This document shows, piece by piece, positions 6,443 through 13,337 of a stretch of 64,000 nucleotides of DNA. The position numbers and the translations under genes are program-made. The stretch is from a virus: positions 1 through 64,000 of the IMG/VR virus record IMGVR_UViG_3300046519_000214. One strand, written 5' to 3'. Every line of letters begins with the position of its first letter. Position 1 is the first letter of the stretch. The notes beneath the pieces are model-generated. The model saw only the letters and a program-made list of their open reading frames with translations, was not told the origin of the DNA and ran no database searches.

Positions 6443-7200
6443 GCTGCAAGCTCCGGAGTGAGGCCGGTGATTTCGGCCAGGGTTCGAGGGACGCCCTTGC
6501 GAGGCATCATCATGGTTCGGCCGAGGCGCTGCTCGAGCTCCGAGTAGCGGGCGAACATTTGGGGGTTGTGCTTGGCGGCGATCGTCAGGTCACCATCGCT
6601 GGCCATGATGCAGAAGATGCAGGACAAACGGGTCATGCCGAGGGAGTAAGCGAAGTGCGGCTTCTGACCGGCGTCCTCGATCGTCTCCCATACTTCGTCG
6701 AGCGTCATCTTGTGGATCGGGAGCCAATCCCACCATGTGCGGCCGGCGATGCTGTGGCGCAGGCTGAGCTTGATCGGGGTCGCCTTAGCACGGTTCGAGC
6801 TCTCTTCGGCTCGCAGCCCCATGCAGTTGACGACGTGACCGCCGAAGTGTGGATTTTCGCGGAGGTAGCGGCGGATCTCGCGGTTGATCGGATCCCGCTT
6901 CAGGTCGCTCGTGCATTGCCGCTGCTGCGGCGACGGGAACATGCCTCGACGCTCGACCATCTCCAAGAACGTCTTGTTTTCGTTCTTGCAGACGATCAGC
7001 GGCAGGCCCTCGGTCGTCGCCTTGATGTGGTCGATCACACCTGGCCACTCCACCTCCCCGAGGCTGGCGTGGATCACCAACAGCTGTTCATCGGGGATCA
7101 TGGCGCGGAGCACCGCGGTCATCGCTTGGCTGTCCTTGCCACCACTATGGTTGATGACAAAGAGTGCCCCTTGTTCGACAAGGGGTGTGGGGTCGTACAT
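6439..7200 (-). CDS. PAPS-reductase-like PP-loop ATP pyrophosphatase
   Basis: A 253-aa protein of the adenine-nucleotide alpha-hydrolase class. The PP-loop is HSGGKDSQAM (about 18-27). Further family signs are IHASLGEVEWPG (about 43-54), a QQRQCTSDLKRDPI block (about 91-104) and SCIFCIMAS (about 192-200), whose cysteines could hold an Fe-S cluster as in APS/PAPS reductases and DndC. It probably adenylates or transfers sulphur on a nucleic-acid or small-molecule substrate. No dnd partner genes are seen nearby, so DNA phosphorothioation is not supported. SD TGGAGAT precedes the ATG at 7200; it heads an operon between two near-identical terminators. Confidence 0.75.
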   Translation of the reverse strand: MYDPTPLVEQGALFVINHSGGKDSQAMTAVLRAMIPDEQLLVIHASLGEVEWPGVIDHIKATTEGLPLIVCKNENKTFLEMVERRGMFPSPQQRQCTSDLKRDPINREIRRYLRENPHFGGHVVNCMGLRAEESSNRAKATPIKLSLRHSIAGRTWWDWLPIHKMTLDEVWETIEDAGQKPHFAYSLGMTRLSCIFCIMASDGDLTIAAKHNPQMFARYSELEQRLGRTMMMPRKGVPRTLAEITGLTPELAA

Positions 7201-7210
7201 GGTATCTCCA

Positions 7211-7240
7211 AAAGAAAAAGCCCCGGCGGTGGCCAGGGCT
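7211..7240 (-). terminator. Rho-independent terminator after the partition operon
   Basis: Stem AGCCCTGGC/GCCGGGGCT (one wobble) with 4-nt loop, followed on the minus strand by TTTTTCTTTT. Same hairpin as at 5618-5648 apart from the loop. Confidence 0.85.
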
Positions 7241-7252
7241 TGATTGAATGAC

Positions 7253-7278
7253 GTGCGTTGACGCAGATGCGTTAAATG
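7253..7278. repeat. Iteron cluster downstream of the partition genes
   Basis: Two imperfect copies of a GCGTTRAcgca-type unit (GCGTTGACGCA then ATGCGTTAAATG), partly overlapping the 3' end of the ribbon-helix-helix gene. The same core recurs at 8247-8362, 8575-8602 and 8710-8745. Confidence 0.5.
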
Positions 7279-7559
7279 TTCGCTCGGTCCATGAGCTCCT
7301 TGAGAGCCTCGGGGTACGAGAGCCGCTGCTCCATCGCCCAGGTCACAAACCGGTTGTAGGTGGAGATCGGCGGACGGATGTTGAGGTTGGCGGAAGGTTC
7401 GGCTTCCTTGCGGCGGACCACCTTCTGAATCGGCTCGCGTGAAACAAAACCGTGCTTCTCAGCCACTTCGTCGATCTTGCGATCGGGAACTTTTGGTTCG
7501 TCGTCGACATCCGGCTTGATTGCGCTGAGGGCACTAAAGCCCAAGTTCTTCCCGGTCAT
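7272..7559 (-). CDS. Ribbon-helix-helix partition adaptor (ParB/ParG-type)
   Basis: A 95-aa protein. Residues 1-60 are flexible and charged (MTGKNLGFSALSAIKPD, then KIDEVAEKHGFVSREP). The C-terminal 40 residues look like a ribbon-helix-helix unit: strand ANLNIRPPIS, then helices STYNRFVTWAMEQ and YPEALKELMDR. This is the plan of small centromere-binding partners of ParA in plasmids of alphaproteobacteria. It follows parA with a 4-nt ATGA overlap, the usual arrangement. It would bind the flanking iterons and recruit ParA. Confidence 0.7.
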   Translation of the reverse strand: MTGKNLGFSALSAIKPDVDDEPKVPDRKIDEVAEKHGFVSREPIQKVVRRKEAEPSANLNIRPPISTYNRFVTWAMEQRLSYPEALKELMDRANI

Positions 7560-8230
7560 GCTGCTTCTTTCTTCTGGACCACGAGGTTGACCAGCTCCTC
7601 AGCGAGGCGCAGGGCGTTCTCGCGGGCCTGGGGCACGCCGTTGACCTCTCCCTCGTCAAGCTCGTTTAGATCGAGCTGGTGGAAGAACATCGACTTGTAG
7701 GCGGCACGCTCGTTCAAGTGATTGTTGAAGGAAGGCACCTCCCCTCCCCTCAGCTGCGCCAGGATCGCTTTCTCAAGCTTGGTGGCAATGACCGGCGAGG
7801 TTCGAGTGAACAGGATCTGGTACGGGATCCGCTTCTCAAATGCCTGCTCCTCTTCCTGGATCAGGCGGATGGCCTTGGCGGCGAGCTCGGCGTCGGTGGG
7901 GCTGGCCTGGATGGGGATAACCACCATCTGGGCTCGTGCGAGTGCTCGGGACATCAGGCGGCTGGCTACACCTTCAAGATCGACGAAGACGAACTGGAAT
8001 TTCTTCCGGTACTCGTCGAGCTTGGAAGTGATGTTGCTTTCGTTCACGTCGCCGTCGACGATCACGGTGTTCTTCGAGGATCCACTACGCCAGCCGGTGA
8101 TTGGTTGGTTCGGATCACAGTCGAGGATGATGGTGGTGGCGCCCTGAGCGGCCAGTGTGGTGGCGAGAACGAGGGTCGTGGTCGACTTCCCTGCCCCACC
8201 CTTGGGGTTCGCTACGGCGATAACAGGCAT
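7556..8230 (-). CDS. parA: ParA-family partition ATPase
   Basis: A 224-aa protein with a deviant Walker A, NPKGGAGKSTTT (about 7-18), containing the signature lysine of ParA/MinD ATPases, the A' box ILDCDPN (about 37-43) and Walker B FVFVDLEGV (about 82-90). It lacks an N-terminal helix-turn-helix, so it is the short 'type Ib'-like form that depends on a small partner for DNA binding. ParA forms ATP-dependent gradients on nucleoid DNA to segregate low-copy replicons. The ATG at 8230 has SD AGGAAGG. Upstream (8247-8362) lies an iteron cluster, the expected position for a centromere and operator. Confidence 0.85.
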   Translation of the reverse strand: MPVIAVANPKGGAGKSTTTLVLATTLAAQGATTIILDCDPNQPITGWRSGSSKNTVIVDGDVNESNITSKLDEYRKKFQFVFVDLEGVASRLMSRALARAQMVVIPIQASPTDAELAAKAIRLIQEEEQAFEKRIPYQILFTRTSPVIATKLEKAILAQLRGGEVPSFNNHLNERAAYKSMFFHQLDLNELDEGEVNGVPQARENALRLAEELVNLVVQKKEAA

Positions 8231-8246
8231 GTGCGTCCTTCCTGAT

Positions 8247-8362
8247 GAACGTTGTAGCGTCATGATGCGGCGGAACGCTTTACGAGACGTTAACGTGCAT
8301 CATAATGGTTCATGAAGCGTCTGCGTCAGAGTACGTTGACGTTGACGCATTATGTAGCGTAC
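8247..8362. repeat. Iteron cluster upstream of parA (putative centromere/operator)
   Basis: Several degenerate copies of a GTTRACGYRYAT-type unit: GTTAACGTGCATCATAATG at 8289-8307, GTTGACGTTGACGCATTATG at 8335-8354, and a looser GCGTCATGATGCG at 8257-8269. It extends into the 3' end of the next gene. The interval 8231-8349 contains no gene. Confidence 0.55.
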
Positions 8363-8562
8363 CGAACTTCGGCCACGTAGCTGGCGTTCATCTTCGCGAT
8401 CAGCTTGTCGCTAGCGTAGACTTCATACCAAGTGATGCCGTAGGTGCCGAGGTTCTCGGTGACCTCGCGGATTTCGGTGACGCCGTCGTAGTCGATGACC
8501 CACGCGGTAGGATACTCGGGCTTATGAACGGGTTCAGGACCGATGATACTCTTGATTTTCAC
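8350..8562 (-). CDS. Hypothetical protein (70 aa)
   Basis: Starts GTG (MKIKSIIGPEPVHKPEYPTA) with a strong SD, AAGGAGAG. It is mainly beta (WVIDYDGVTEIREV, then GITWYEVYASDKLIAKM). No family recognised. It lies inside the iteron-flanked partition region, with iterons both over its stop codon and just upstream of its SD, so it may be part of the same maintenance module. Confidence 0.6.
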   Translation of the reverse strand: MKIKSIIGPEPVHKPEYPTAWVIDYDGVTEIREVTENLGTYGITWYEVYASDKLIAKMNASYVAEVRYAT

Positions 8563-8574
8563 TAACTCTCCTTC

Positions 8575-8602
8575 TGCGTCAACGTTGACGCATCATGATG
8601 CT
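8575..8602. repeat. Iteron / inverted repeat upstream of the 70-aa gene
   Basis: TGCGTCAACGTTGACGCA is an 18-bp perfect palindrome, followed by TCATGATG, itself palindromic. It shares the GTTGACGCATNATGATG core with the parA upstream cluster. It lies between the SD of the 8562 gene and the tRNA-like element. Confidence 0.6.
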
Positions 8603-8606
8603 TGTA

Positions 8607-8664
8607 ACCCTCGCATCGTTGCGCCCCTGGCTCCAAGCCAGGTGCTCCACCGTTCCGCGAGGGT
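8607..8664 (-). ncRNA. tRNA-Pro(UGG)-like remnant or structured 5' leader
   Basis: On the minus strand an 8-bp outer stem (ACCCTCGC/GCGAGGGT) encloses a D-loop-like GGTGGAGC and a perfect anticodon-type arm CCTGG-CTTGGAG-CCAGG (anticodon UGG, U33 present). Only 11 nt remain where a T arm should be, so it cannot be a normal tRNA (58 nt in all). It sits in the leader of the 8562 gene. The gene-free interval 8563-8737 also contains a CTGACCGC/GCGGTCAG hairpin (about 8684-8707). Either a degenerate tRNA or a cis-regulatory fold. Confidence 0.35.
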
Positions 8665-8709
8665 AGGGGTTCGAGGAGTAGGGCTGACCGCGATGTCCGG
8701 CGGTCAGTC

Positions 8710-8745
8710 CGCGTTGACGTGCGTTAACGCTCATGCGTCATATAC
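8710..8745. repeat. Iteron cluster upstream of the 70-aa gene unit
   Basis: GCGTTGACGTGCGTTAACGC followed by TCATGCGTCATATAC: two GTTRACG cores plus a TCATGCGTCAT element, overlapping the stop codon of the 8738-8953 gene. Fourth cluster of the partition-region repeat. Confidence 0.5.
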
Positions 8746-8953
8746 TCTCGCTGCAAGGGTAGACCCTTTCCGTGCTGAACTCATCCAGGCTTTCGACATT
8801 GTCGACATGACCGATCAGCTCGAAAGTTTCTGAGCGGGCACCCGCGCGATTCATTTGGATGAAATTCTGGTGAACTTGAATCTCGACCGTTGTGGGCATG
8901 TTCCGAAGTATTCGACGCAGCCGAGAGAACCACTGTTTCTCTTCTGGGTTCAT
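8738..8953 (-). CDS. Hypothetical protein (71 aa)
   Basis: Starts MNPEEKQWFSRLRRILRNMP, with a basic amphipathic N-terminal helix, followed by a beta hairpin (TTVEIQVHQNFIQMNR) and an acidic C terminus. The style is that of small conserved phage proteins, but I cannot name the family. ATGA overlap with the upstream gene; last in a run that starts at 9750. Confidence 0.6.
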   Translation of the reverse strand: MNPEEKQWFSRLRRILRNMPTTVEIQVHQNFIQMNRAGARSETFELIGHVDNVESLDEFSTERVYPCSESI

Positions 8954-9207
8954 ACCGTGAACACCACGGTCTCGCCGTCGAGCTCGTACTTCACGGCCTT
9001 GCTGAGCAAAGCCCGAGCCGCTTCGACTGGGATCTTCCAGCCGTCCGAGATGATTTTCTCGAGCGTCTTGCGGTCGGGCTTGTTCCAGTAGCCGCTCATT
9101 GCCCAGTTCACGATACCTGGAGCATAGACGGCGTGATTTGAGCCGAGGCGATAGGTCTTAGGGTCGGTAGCTGAGGAGCTCAGTGTAGCCTCCAATGTGT
9201 TTGCCAT
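8950..9207 (-). CDS. Hypothetical protein (85 aa)
   Basis: Starts MANTLEATLSSSATDPKTYR. The core NHAVYAPGIVNWAMSGYWNK and a following helix (DRKTLEKIISDGWKIP) look like a compact alpha/beta protein. No family recognised. The start is uncertain: the ATG at 9207 overlaps the glutaredoxin gene by 50 nt and has no good SD, whereas an in-frame CTG a few codons downstream follows GGAGG. Confidence 0.55.
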   Translation of the reverse strand: MANTLEATLSSSATDPKTYRLGSNHAVYAPGIVNWAMSGYWNKPDRKTLEKIISDGWKIPVEAARALLSKAVKYELDGETVVFTV

Positions 9208-9355
9208 TGTGGAAGATCTGGGGAAAAGTGCCGAAGCCACCTTCCTTGACGATCAGCTGCGCCGTGAAATCCGAGAGGACGATCGCGTCGGGGAGCATGG
9301 CCTTGGCCATCTCGCAGTAATCGCAGCCGTCGCGGGCCAGGATGATGTATTTCAA
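9158..9355 (-). CDS. Glutaredoxin-like protein
   Basis: A 65-aa short glutaredoxin: strand MKYIILARDG, redox-active CDYC at about 11-14, the cis-proline region FGTFPQIF (about 41-48) and the GKHIGGYTEL glutathione-site segment (about 51-60). Shorter than typical glutaredoxins (about 80 aa), as in many phages. It probably supplies reducing equivalents, for example to the phage NrdA/NrdB encoded at 57.5-60 kb. The ATG overlaps the TGA of the upstream gene. Confidence 0.85.
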   Translation of the reverse strand: MKYIILARDGCDYCEMAKAMLPDAIVLSDFTAQLIVKEGGFGTFPQIFHNGKHIGGYTELLSYRP

Positions 9356-9750
9356 TGCACTGCTCCGAAAATGTACGGGGCATGACCTTCCAGCTGGTCG
9401 TCAGCGTCGGCCGGGAGCCCGTGGTAGATAAGATGGCGGATCCGCTTGGCGGCGCCGGCGGGTGTGTCGTCTCTCCAGTACCAGCCGCCGCTGAAGCACC
9501 AGGAGAACTCGGGGCTCCCAGGCAGCAGTCCAAAGGTGTCGATCGCATATTCTCCCCAAGACTGGGCATCACCGACAGGCAGGCCTGCTCCTGGTCCATG
9601 GCCAACGGCGCACGCGACCGTCGCACACTCGTGAGCCGGGGGGTCGAGCCGATCGCCGTGTTCGTCGCGGGCAAACGAGTCCATGGCGAAGGCTGGCTGT
9701 GGAACGTGGTCGAGATGGTTCGCAAGTATTGTCAGGTTCTGAATATTCAC
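9352..9750 (-). CDS. Hypothetical protein (132 aa)
   Basis: Starts GTG (MNIQNLTILANHLDHVPQ), with SD AGGAGTT about 10 nt upstream. It carries the pattern HECATVACAVGHGP (about 40-53) followed by WCFSGGWYW, a Cys- and Trp-rich pattern I associate with a common but uncharacterised phage family adjacent to metabolic genes. Function unknown; coupled to the glutaredoxin gene by ATGA. Confidence 0.7.
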   Translation of the reverse strand: MNIQNLTILANHLDHVPQPAFAMDSFARDEHGDRLDPPAHECATVACAVGHGPGAGLPVGDAQSWGEYAIDTFGLLPGSPEFSWCFSGGWYWRDDTPAGAAKRIRHLIYHGLPADADDQLEGHAPYIFGAVH

Positions 9751-9793
9751 TGACAGTAACTCCTAAGTATTTCGTGGAAAGGGAGGGAGGAGG

Positions 9794-10681
9794 CTAAGCC
9801 GCCACCCCGTATTGCTCCTCGACCGAGATGAGGAAGTCGTCCGCCGTCATGCCCATGGCGAGCAGCAGTTCAGCTGCGAGCTCGGGGTACTCATAGACGA
9901 GGTCGTTCATGCTGAGATCAGCCGGTTCGCGTTGACGACGAGGGGCGTAGCGGTGGTCGACTTCTTCCTTCGGATCCCGCTCGACGACCAGGTTCTCCCA
10001 CCGCACCTGGAGCAGAGCTTCGCGGAGCGCCAGCAGGAACGGGATGTCCTGCTTCTCGTCCTTGTGGTGCTGGTGGAAGTAGCCGACCGACACGTTGGTG
10101 CATTCCGCGACCAGGTGGGGGTACTCGTTGGTGTCCGTGTAGACACCTTCGTCGGAGGGCTGGTAGCTACCGCCGAGCTCGGCCGCGAGGGACAGAGCGA
10201 AGGCATCGGAGGCTGTCCGCCGGCCGCACTGGTGGGTGATGATGTCGTCATAACCCATGCGGTCGAAGGCGATCGCAATGTCGATGTGTTCGAAGAACTC
10301 CGGGTTGTCCTTGGCCAACGCTCGCGAGCCCTGGCATCCCATCTCCTCACCGAAGTGGATAACGTAGACGCCCTCGATCCCAGCCTTGGCCATCTCGAGC
10401 ATCAGGAAGACGCCGGCAGTGTCGTCGGCGCCGAGGCAGTTTGCGTCGGTCTGCGTCAGGAACTGGCCGTCGAACTTTAGCGACTGGTTCCTGCCATCGA
10501 AGCGGTGGACCGTGTCCATGTGGCTGGAGAACAGGATCCGCGGCTTGTCACCGATCGTCCGCACCATGTTGCCATAGGCGTCCTTTCTGAACCCCTTCAG
10601 GTACTTGTTGACGAAGAGTTTCTCGGTCACGCCACCGGAGGGGCGCTGATACGAGAACATGTCGATGAGGGTATCCATCAT
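9794..10681 (-). CDS. M20/M42-type zinc peptidase
   Basis: A 295-aa cytoplasmic metallopeptidase. Metal-site motifs appear in order: SSHMDTVHRFDG (about 52-63, first zinc His and the Asp near it), CLGADDTAGVFLML (about 82-95, bridging Asp), GEEMGCQGSRAL (about 111-122, catalytic Glu and zinc Glu) and IAFDRMGYDD (about 136-145). The family hydrolyses short peptides or acyl-amino acids. The C-terminal 60 residues are acidic and phage-specific. The start is ATG 10681 or 10678 (tandem ATGs) with SD AGGAAG. The TAATG junction couples it to the large upstream gene. Confidence 0.75.
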   Translation of the reverse strand: MMDTLIDMFSYQRPSGGVTEKLFVNKYLKGFRKDAYGNMVRTIGDKPRILFSSHMDTVHRFDGRNQSLKFDGQFLTQTDANCLGADDTAGVFLMLEMAKAGIEGVYVIHFGEEMGCQGSRALAKDNPEFFEHIDIAIAFDRMGYDDIITHQCGRRTASDAFALSLAAELGGSYQPSDEGVYTDTNEYPHLVAECTNVSVGYFHQHHKDEKQDIPFLLALREALLQVRWENLVVERDPKEEVDHRYAPRRQREPADLSMNDLVYEYPELAAELLLAMGMTADDFLISVEEQYGVAA

Positions 10682-12207
10682 TATGCGGCTTCCTGAATTG
10701 GGAGTTCGAGTTGGTTCGGGTCCGGCGGGGTTTTGACGCAGGCCCCGATGTCACGCAGGTATTCCTCGAAGTCCTCCCGGTTGTGGAAGGATTTCATGTT
10801 TACCGATGTGTGATTGTCGAGTTTTACTTGCTGGTCTTCGTCTTCGTTGACGAACCATTCTTCGCTATACTCACAGAAGTAGCCGTGCTCTGCGGCGTAC
10901 TCTGTAGTATAGTGGTCCTCGTTGATGTCCACGACGTATTCGGTCTCAGCCTTCTTGTGCCAGGTGTTAGTGCCCTCGCACTTGAACCAGTCGCTGTTGT
11001 ACTCGACGTGATCCAGTGAGTAGTTTTCGTCTGTCTCGGTTTTCGCCAAGCGATGGTCAGGGTAATCCTCTTGCGAACCTTCGCAGAAGAAGTAACCCCT
11101 TGAGTAGCAATGCTCGCAGACCCGCGTTTCGCTGTACGAGATGTAGTAGTCCTCGTCCTCATCTATCCGAGCGTTGCAGTCGTCACACCGCCTACGCTCG
11201 ATTTCCTCGCTGAGACCGGTTGTGCCGTCGTGGCAGATGTCGCTCCCGATGCGGAAGTGATCACCGTAGTCGTCGACGCCATCACAGAAATCGAAGTAGG
11301 GGAGGACGAACCGGTCGTCCTTCGCCTCGATCTTTTGGATCCTGGCTCCACGCCAGCTGGAGCTCAGTGGCTCACGATAGCCAGCAGCCTGGAGCGCCGC
11401 TTCCATGCGAGACTCATCACCATAGATCGAGGTGTGAAACTTCTTCTCGGGCCATACAACGGAACGGGCGAGGGGCTGCTCGATCGAGCCGATGTAAGCG
11501 ACGGCCAGGTCTGGTCCAGCGTAGACACGGGCAGGGTGGCACGGGCCGTCATAGCTGTCGTCCGAGAACCACATGCAGGAGCCGAAGTGGCGAGCCTTGT
11601 AGATCTGCTCGATCTCGTCGGCGTCCTGGGTGATCCTCAGCGTCTTGAGATCAGTCCAGTTGCCCCACTCGTGGGCCAGCTCATGGATCTCAGTTTCGGA
11701 AAGAATGTCCCCGAAGAATTTCTTGAGAAAGCGTCCCGGCTTGATTGGGGTGCGGATGTTGCGTGCCCGCTTATCCAGGTTCTGGAAGTAGGCGACCGCA
11801 CCTGGCACCGTCTCGCTCGGCCGTGGCAGGAGCTCGACCCAGCGGAGGAAGTTCTCGCGGAACCAGTGGTGCCGGAGCCACGGGTTCCCCTCGAACGTCG
11901 TGGCGACTTCTTCCTCATGGAACTGCAGGCCTCCGTCCTTTGGCGGACGGAGCACGTGAATCTTCTGGCAGAAGTCGCTGTTCAGCGACGACACTTCCTT
12001 GAGACCGACGTAGGTCGTGCCCTGGAGCTCCAGTTCGCCATCCGTGGTCAACATGATGACCGATCGATATCGGGTCTCAATTCCGAAGGCCGCGTCGGAC
12101 AGTAGCTCCCCATGAGGCATGCTCACGGAGACGAGGTCGTCCCAACGTTCGGTATCTGGAGGCAGCACAAAGCCGCCCGCTGGTTTCACAGCAGGAGAAG
12201 CAATCAT
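10681..12207 (-). CDS. Large hypothetical protein with Cys clusters (508 aa)
   Basis: Unrecognised. It starts MIASPAVKPAGGFVLPPDTE. Residues about 1-330 are alpha/beta with many aromatic residues. A zinc-ribbon-like cluster follows, RRCDDCNARIDEDEDYY (about 347-363) and VCEHCYSRGYFFCEG (about 371-385), then repeated acidic/aromatic segments (WFKCEGTNTWHK, YFCEYSEEWFV). The repeated cysteine pairs suggest several structural zinc sites. SD AAAGGCGA precedes the ATG. Likely a phage-family protein acting on nucleic acid or host protein; not assigned. Confidence 0.7.
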   Translation of the reverse strand: MIASPAVKPAGGFVLPPDTERWDDLVSVSMPHGELLSDAAFGIETRYRSVIMLTTDGELELQGTTYVGLKEVSSLNSDFCQKIHVLRPPKDGGLQFHEEEVATTFEGNPWLRHHWFRENFLRWVELLPRPSETVPGAVAYFQNLDKRARNIRTPIKPGRFLKKFFGDILSETEIHELAHEWGNWTDLKTLRITQDADEIEQIYKARHFGSCMWFSDDSYDGPCHPARVYAGPDLAVAYIGSIEQPLARSVVWPEKKFHTSIYGDESRMEAALQAAGYREPLSSSWRGARIQKIEAKDDRFVLPYFDFCDGVDDYGDHFRIGSDICHDGTTGLSEEIERRRCDDCNARIDEDEDYYISYSETRVCEHCYSRGYFFCEGSQEDYPDHRLAKTETDENYSLDHVEYNSDWFKCEGTNTWHKKAETEYVVDINEDHYTTEYAAEHGYFCEYSEEWFVNEDEDQQVKLDNHTSVNMKSFHNREDFEEYLRDIGACVKTPPDPNQLELPIQEAA

Positions 12208-12220
12208 AACGATTTCGCCT

Positions 12221-12544
12221 TTAGAGAGTGGTAGTCATCTGCCAGAGCTCGCGGAAGTGAGCTCGCATGGTCTTGACGTCGTCTTCCGATCGGTACGGGA
12301 CGTAGACGGTGACGAAGGATGCGGAGTGAACCTCGACGCTCGCGAGGCCGGGGTACGTGCCGGCGGCAAGGAACACGGCCGGCATGTTGGTCTTGGTGTG
12401 GAAGCTGATCGCAATCTGCGGTCGGCTGTCGCGGACCCGATACTTGAGCATCTCAGTGTTGAAGAGGCTCTGTTGCTTGTGCGTCTCGGCAAGGAGACCG
12501 GGATTTATCTTGCCATACGCGGAGCCATCACTGGTGACGTGCAT
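12221..12544 (-). CDS. Hypothetical protein (107 aa)
   Basis: Starts MHVTSDGSAYGKINPGLLAE and has a beta-rich centre (AISFHTKTNMPAVFLAAGTY, then VEVHSASFVTVYVPY) and a C-terminal helix. No family recognised. Its ATG lies inside the 3' end of the DUF6197-type gene upstream (17-nt overlap), the same junction type seen for other DUF6197-type copies. Confidence 0.6.
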   Translation of the reverse strand: MHVTSDGSAYGKINPGLLAETHKQQSLFNTEMLKYRVRDSRPQIAISFHTKTNMPAVFLAAGTYPGLASVEVHSASFVTVYVPYRSEDDVKTMRAHFRELWQMTTTL

Positions 12545-12857
12545 CGGATTTGGCCAGCTCGATCGCCTTGTCCCAAGCCTCGAGAACTTCGGCGTGAGTG
12601 TGCTTATCGTTGAAACTCACCATCCATCCGCCTGCGACACGGTCCAGAAGTCTTTTGACCTCGAACTTCAGGTCGAGTTGGTACCGACCCAGCACCTTGT
12701 GAACCGCGCCGATCGAGCAGAAGCACGTGGCCTTTGGATCCCAGGGATGCTCGACAGATTCGCCTGCCTTGTTGCGGGCAAGGGTTCGCTGCGTCCAGTT
12801 CTTCGGATCCGCGAGCAGTTCGCGGCCGGTGGTGAGGACTTCGAGAGGTGTGTTCAT
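12528..12857 (-). CDS. DUF6197-type paralogue 1 (109 aa)
   Basis: First, isolated copy of a six-member family in this window. Conserved blocks: N-terminal helix LEVLTTGRELLADPKNWTQR (about 5-24), core ATCFCSIGAVHKVL (about 43-56) and C-terminal FNDKHTHAEVLEAWDKAIEL (about 82-101). The FND-xHTH block with invariant His residues could be a metal or active site. Function is unknown; I match it to DUF6197 from memory. SD GGAGCC; ATGA overlap with a 31-aa acidic gene upstream. Its last codons contain the start of the next gene. Confidence 0.75.
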   Translation of the reverse strand: MNTPLEVLTTGRELLADPKNWTQRTLARNKAGESVEHPWDPKATCFCSIGAVHKVLGRYQLDLKFEVKRLLDRVAGGWMVSFNDKHTHAEVLEAWDKAIELAKSDARHQ

Positions 12858-12949
12858 GAGTTCAGGCTCCGGAGAACTTCGTTGATGTCGACCTCGTCGA
12901 ACTCGTCGAGGTCATTGGGGTAGGGGAGGTCGTCAGGGTGCTCATCCAT
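12854..12949 (-). CDS. Small acidic protein (31 aa)
   Basis: Starts MDEHPDDLPYPNDLDEFDEV and ends in a short helix (INEVLRSLNS); extremely acidic. SD AAGGAAAGCT lies directly upstream of the ATG at 12949 and the TGA overlaps the next ATG. First gene of the leftward unit; a plus-strand gene (13014) starts 65 bp away in the opposite direction. Tiny acidic phage proteins often act as inhibitors or DNA mimics, but nothing here proves that. Confidence 0.5.
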   Translation of the reverse strand: MDEHPDDLPYPNDLDEFDEVDINEVLRSLNS

Positions 12950-13013
12950 GAGCTTTCCTTTTTTCTTGACATTGCCTCGCATGGTCACCACTGATTCGTT
13001 TCAGAGGTGGCTA

Positions 13014-13337
13014 ATGTTCGAGAGACTGTCCGTTCGAGAGGTGCTGGTTTGCATCGAAAAGCGCCGGGGCATCAGTATGCGCCGGCATTCCACGCTGGAG
13101 GATTTGGCCTACAGCTTGCTCTACCGCTGGCCTGATGATTGCCGCGGCAAGGAGTGGATAAGGGCACAGACGATGTGTCTGGAGGCTATGGAAGGGGTCC
13201 GAGATCCAGAGCAGGCTAGAGCCGCGTTCGTCGCCGCAGCCAATGCTGCGGAGATGCTCATGGTTCGTGAGGAGTACATTCAGGAGCGGCCTGAGAAGCG
13301 TTCCCGCCGAAATAGCCAGCGTCCTTCGCAGCCTTGA
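13014..13337 (+). CDS. DUF982-type protein on the opposite strand (107 aa)
   Basis: One of only two plus-strand genes left of 23.7 kb. The core LEDLAYSLLYRWPDDCRGKE (about 30-49), then CLEAMEGVRDPEQARAAFVA (about 57-76), resembles DUF982: a WP turn, a charged helix with a conserved Cys, and an ARxAFxxAA end. DUF982 is best known from Rhizobiales chromosomes, plasmids and phages and has no known function. The ATG at 13014 follows SD AGAGGTGG; upstream in-frame ATGs have none. TTGACA at 12966-12971 may be a -35 box, but its -10 is poor. The 3' end overlaps the convergent minus gene by 80 nt. Confidence 0.65.
   Translation: MFERLSVREVLVCIEKRRGISMRRHSTLEDLAYSLLYRWPDDCRGKEWIRAQTMCLEAMEGVRDPEQARAAFVAAANAAEMLMVREEYIQERPEKRSRRNSQRPSQP

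Noticed and set aside
11110-12105. 331-codon plus-strand open frame
   Set aside because: Antisense to the 508-aa gene, which has an SD, tight junctions and a sensible Cys-rich protein; the plus frame is a GC-codon shadow without SD.
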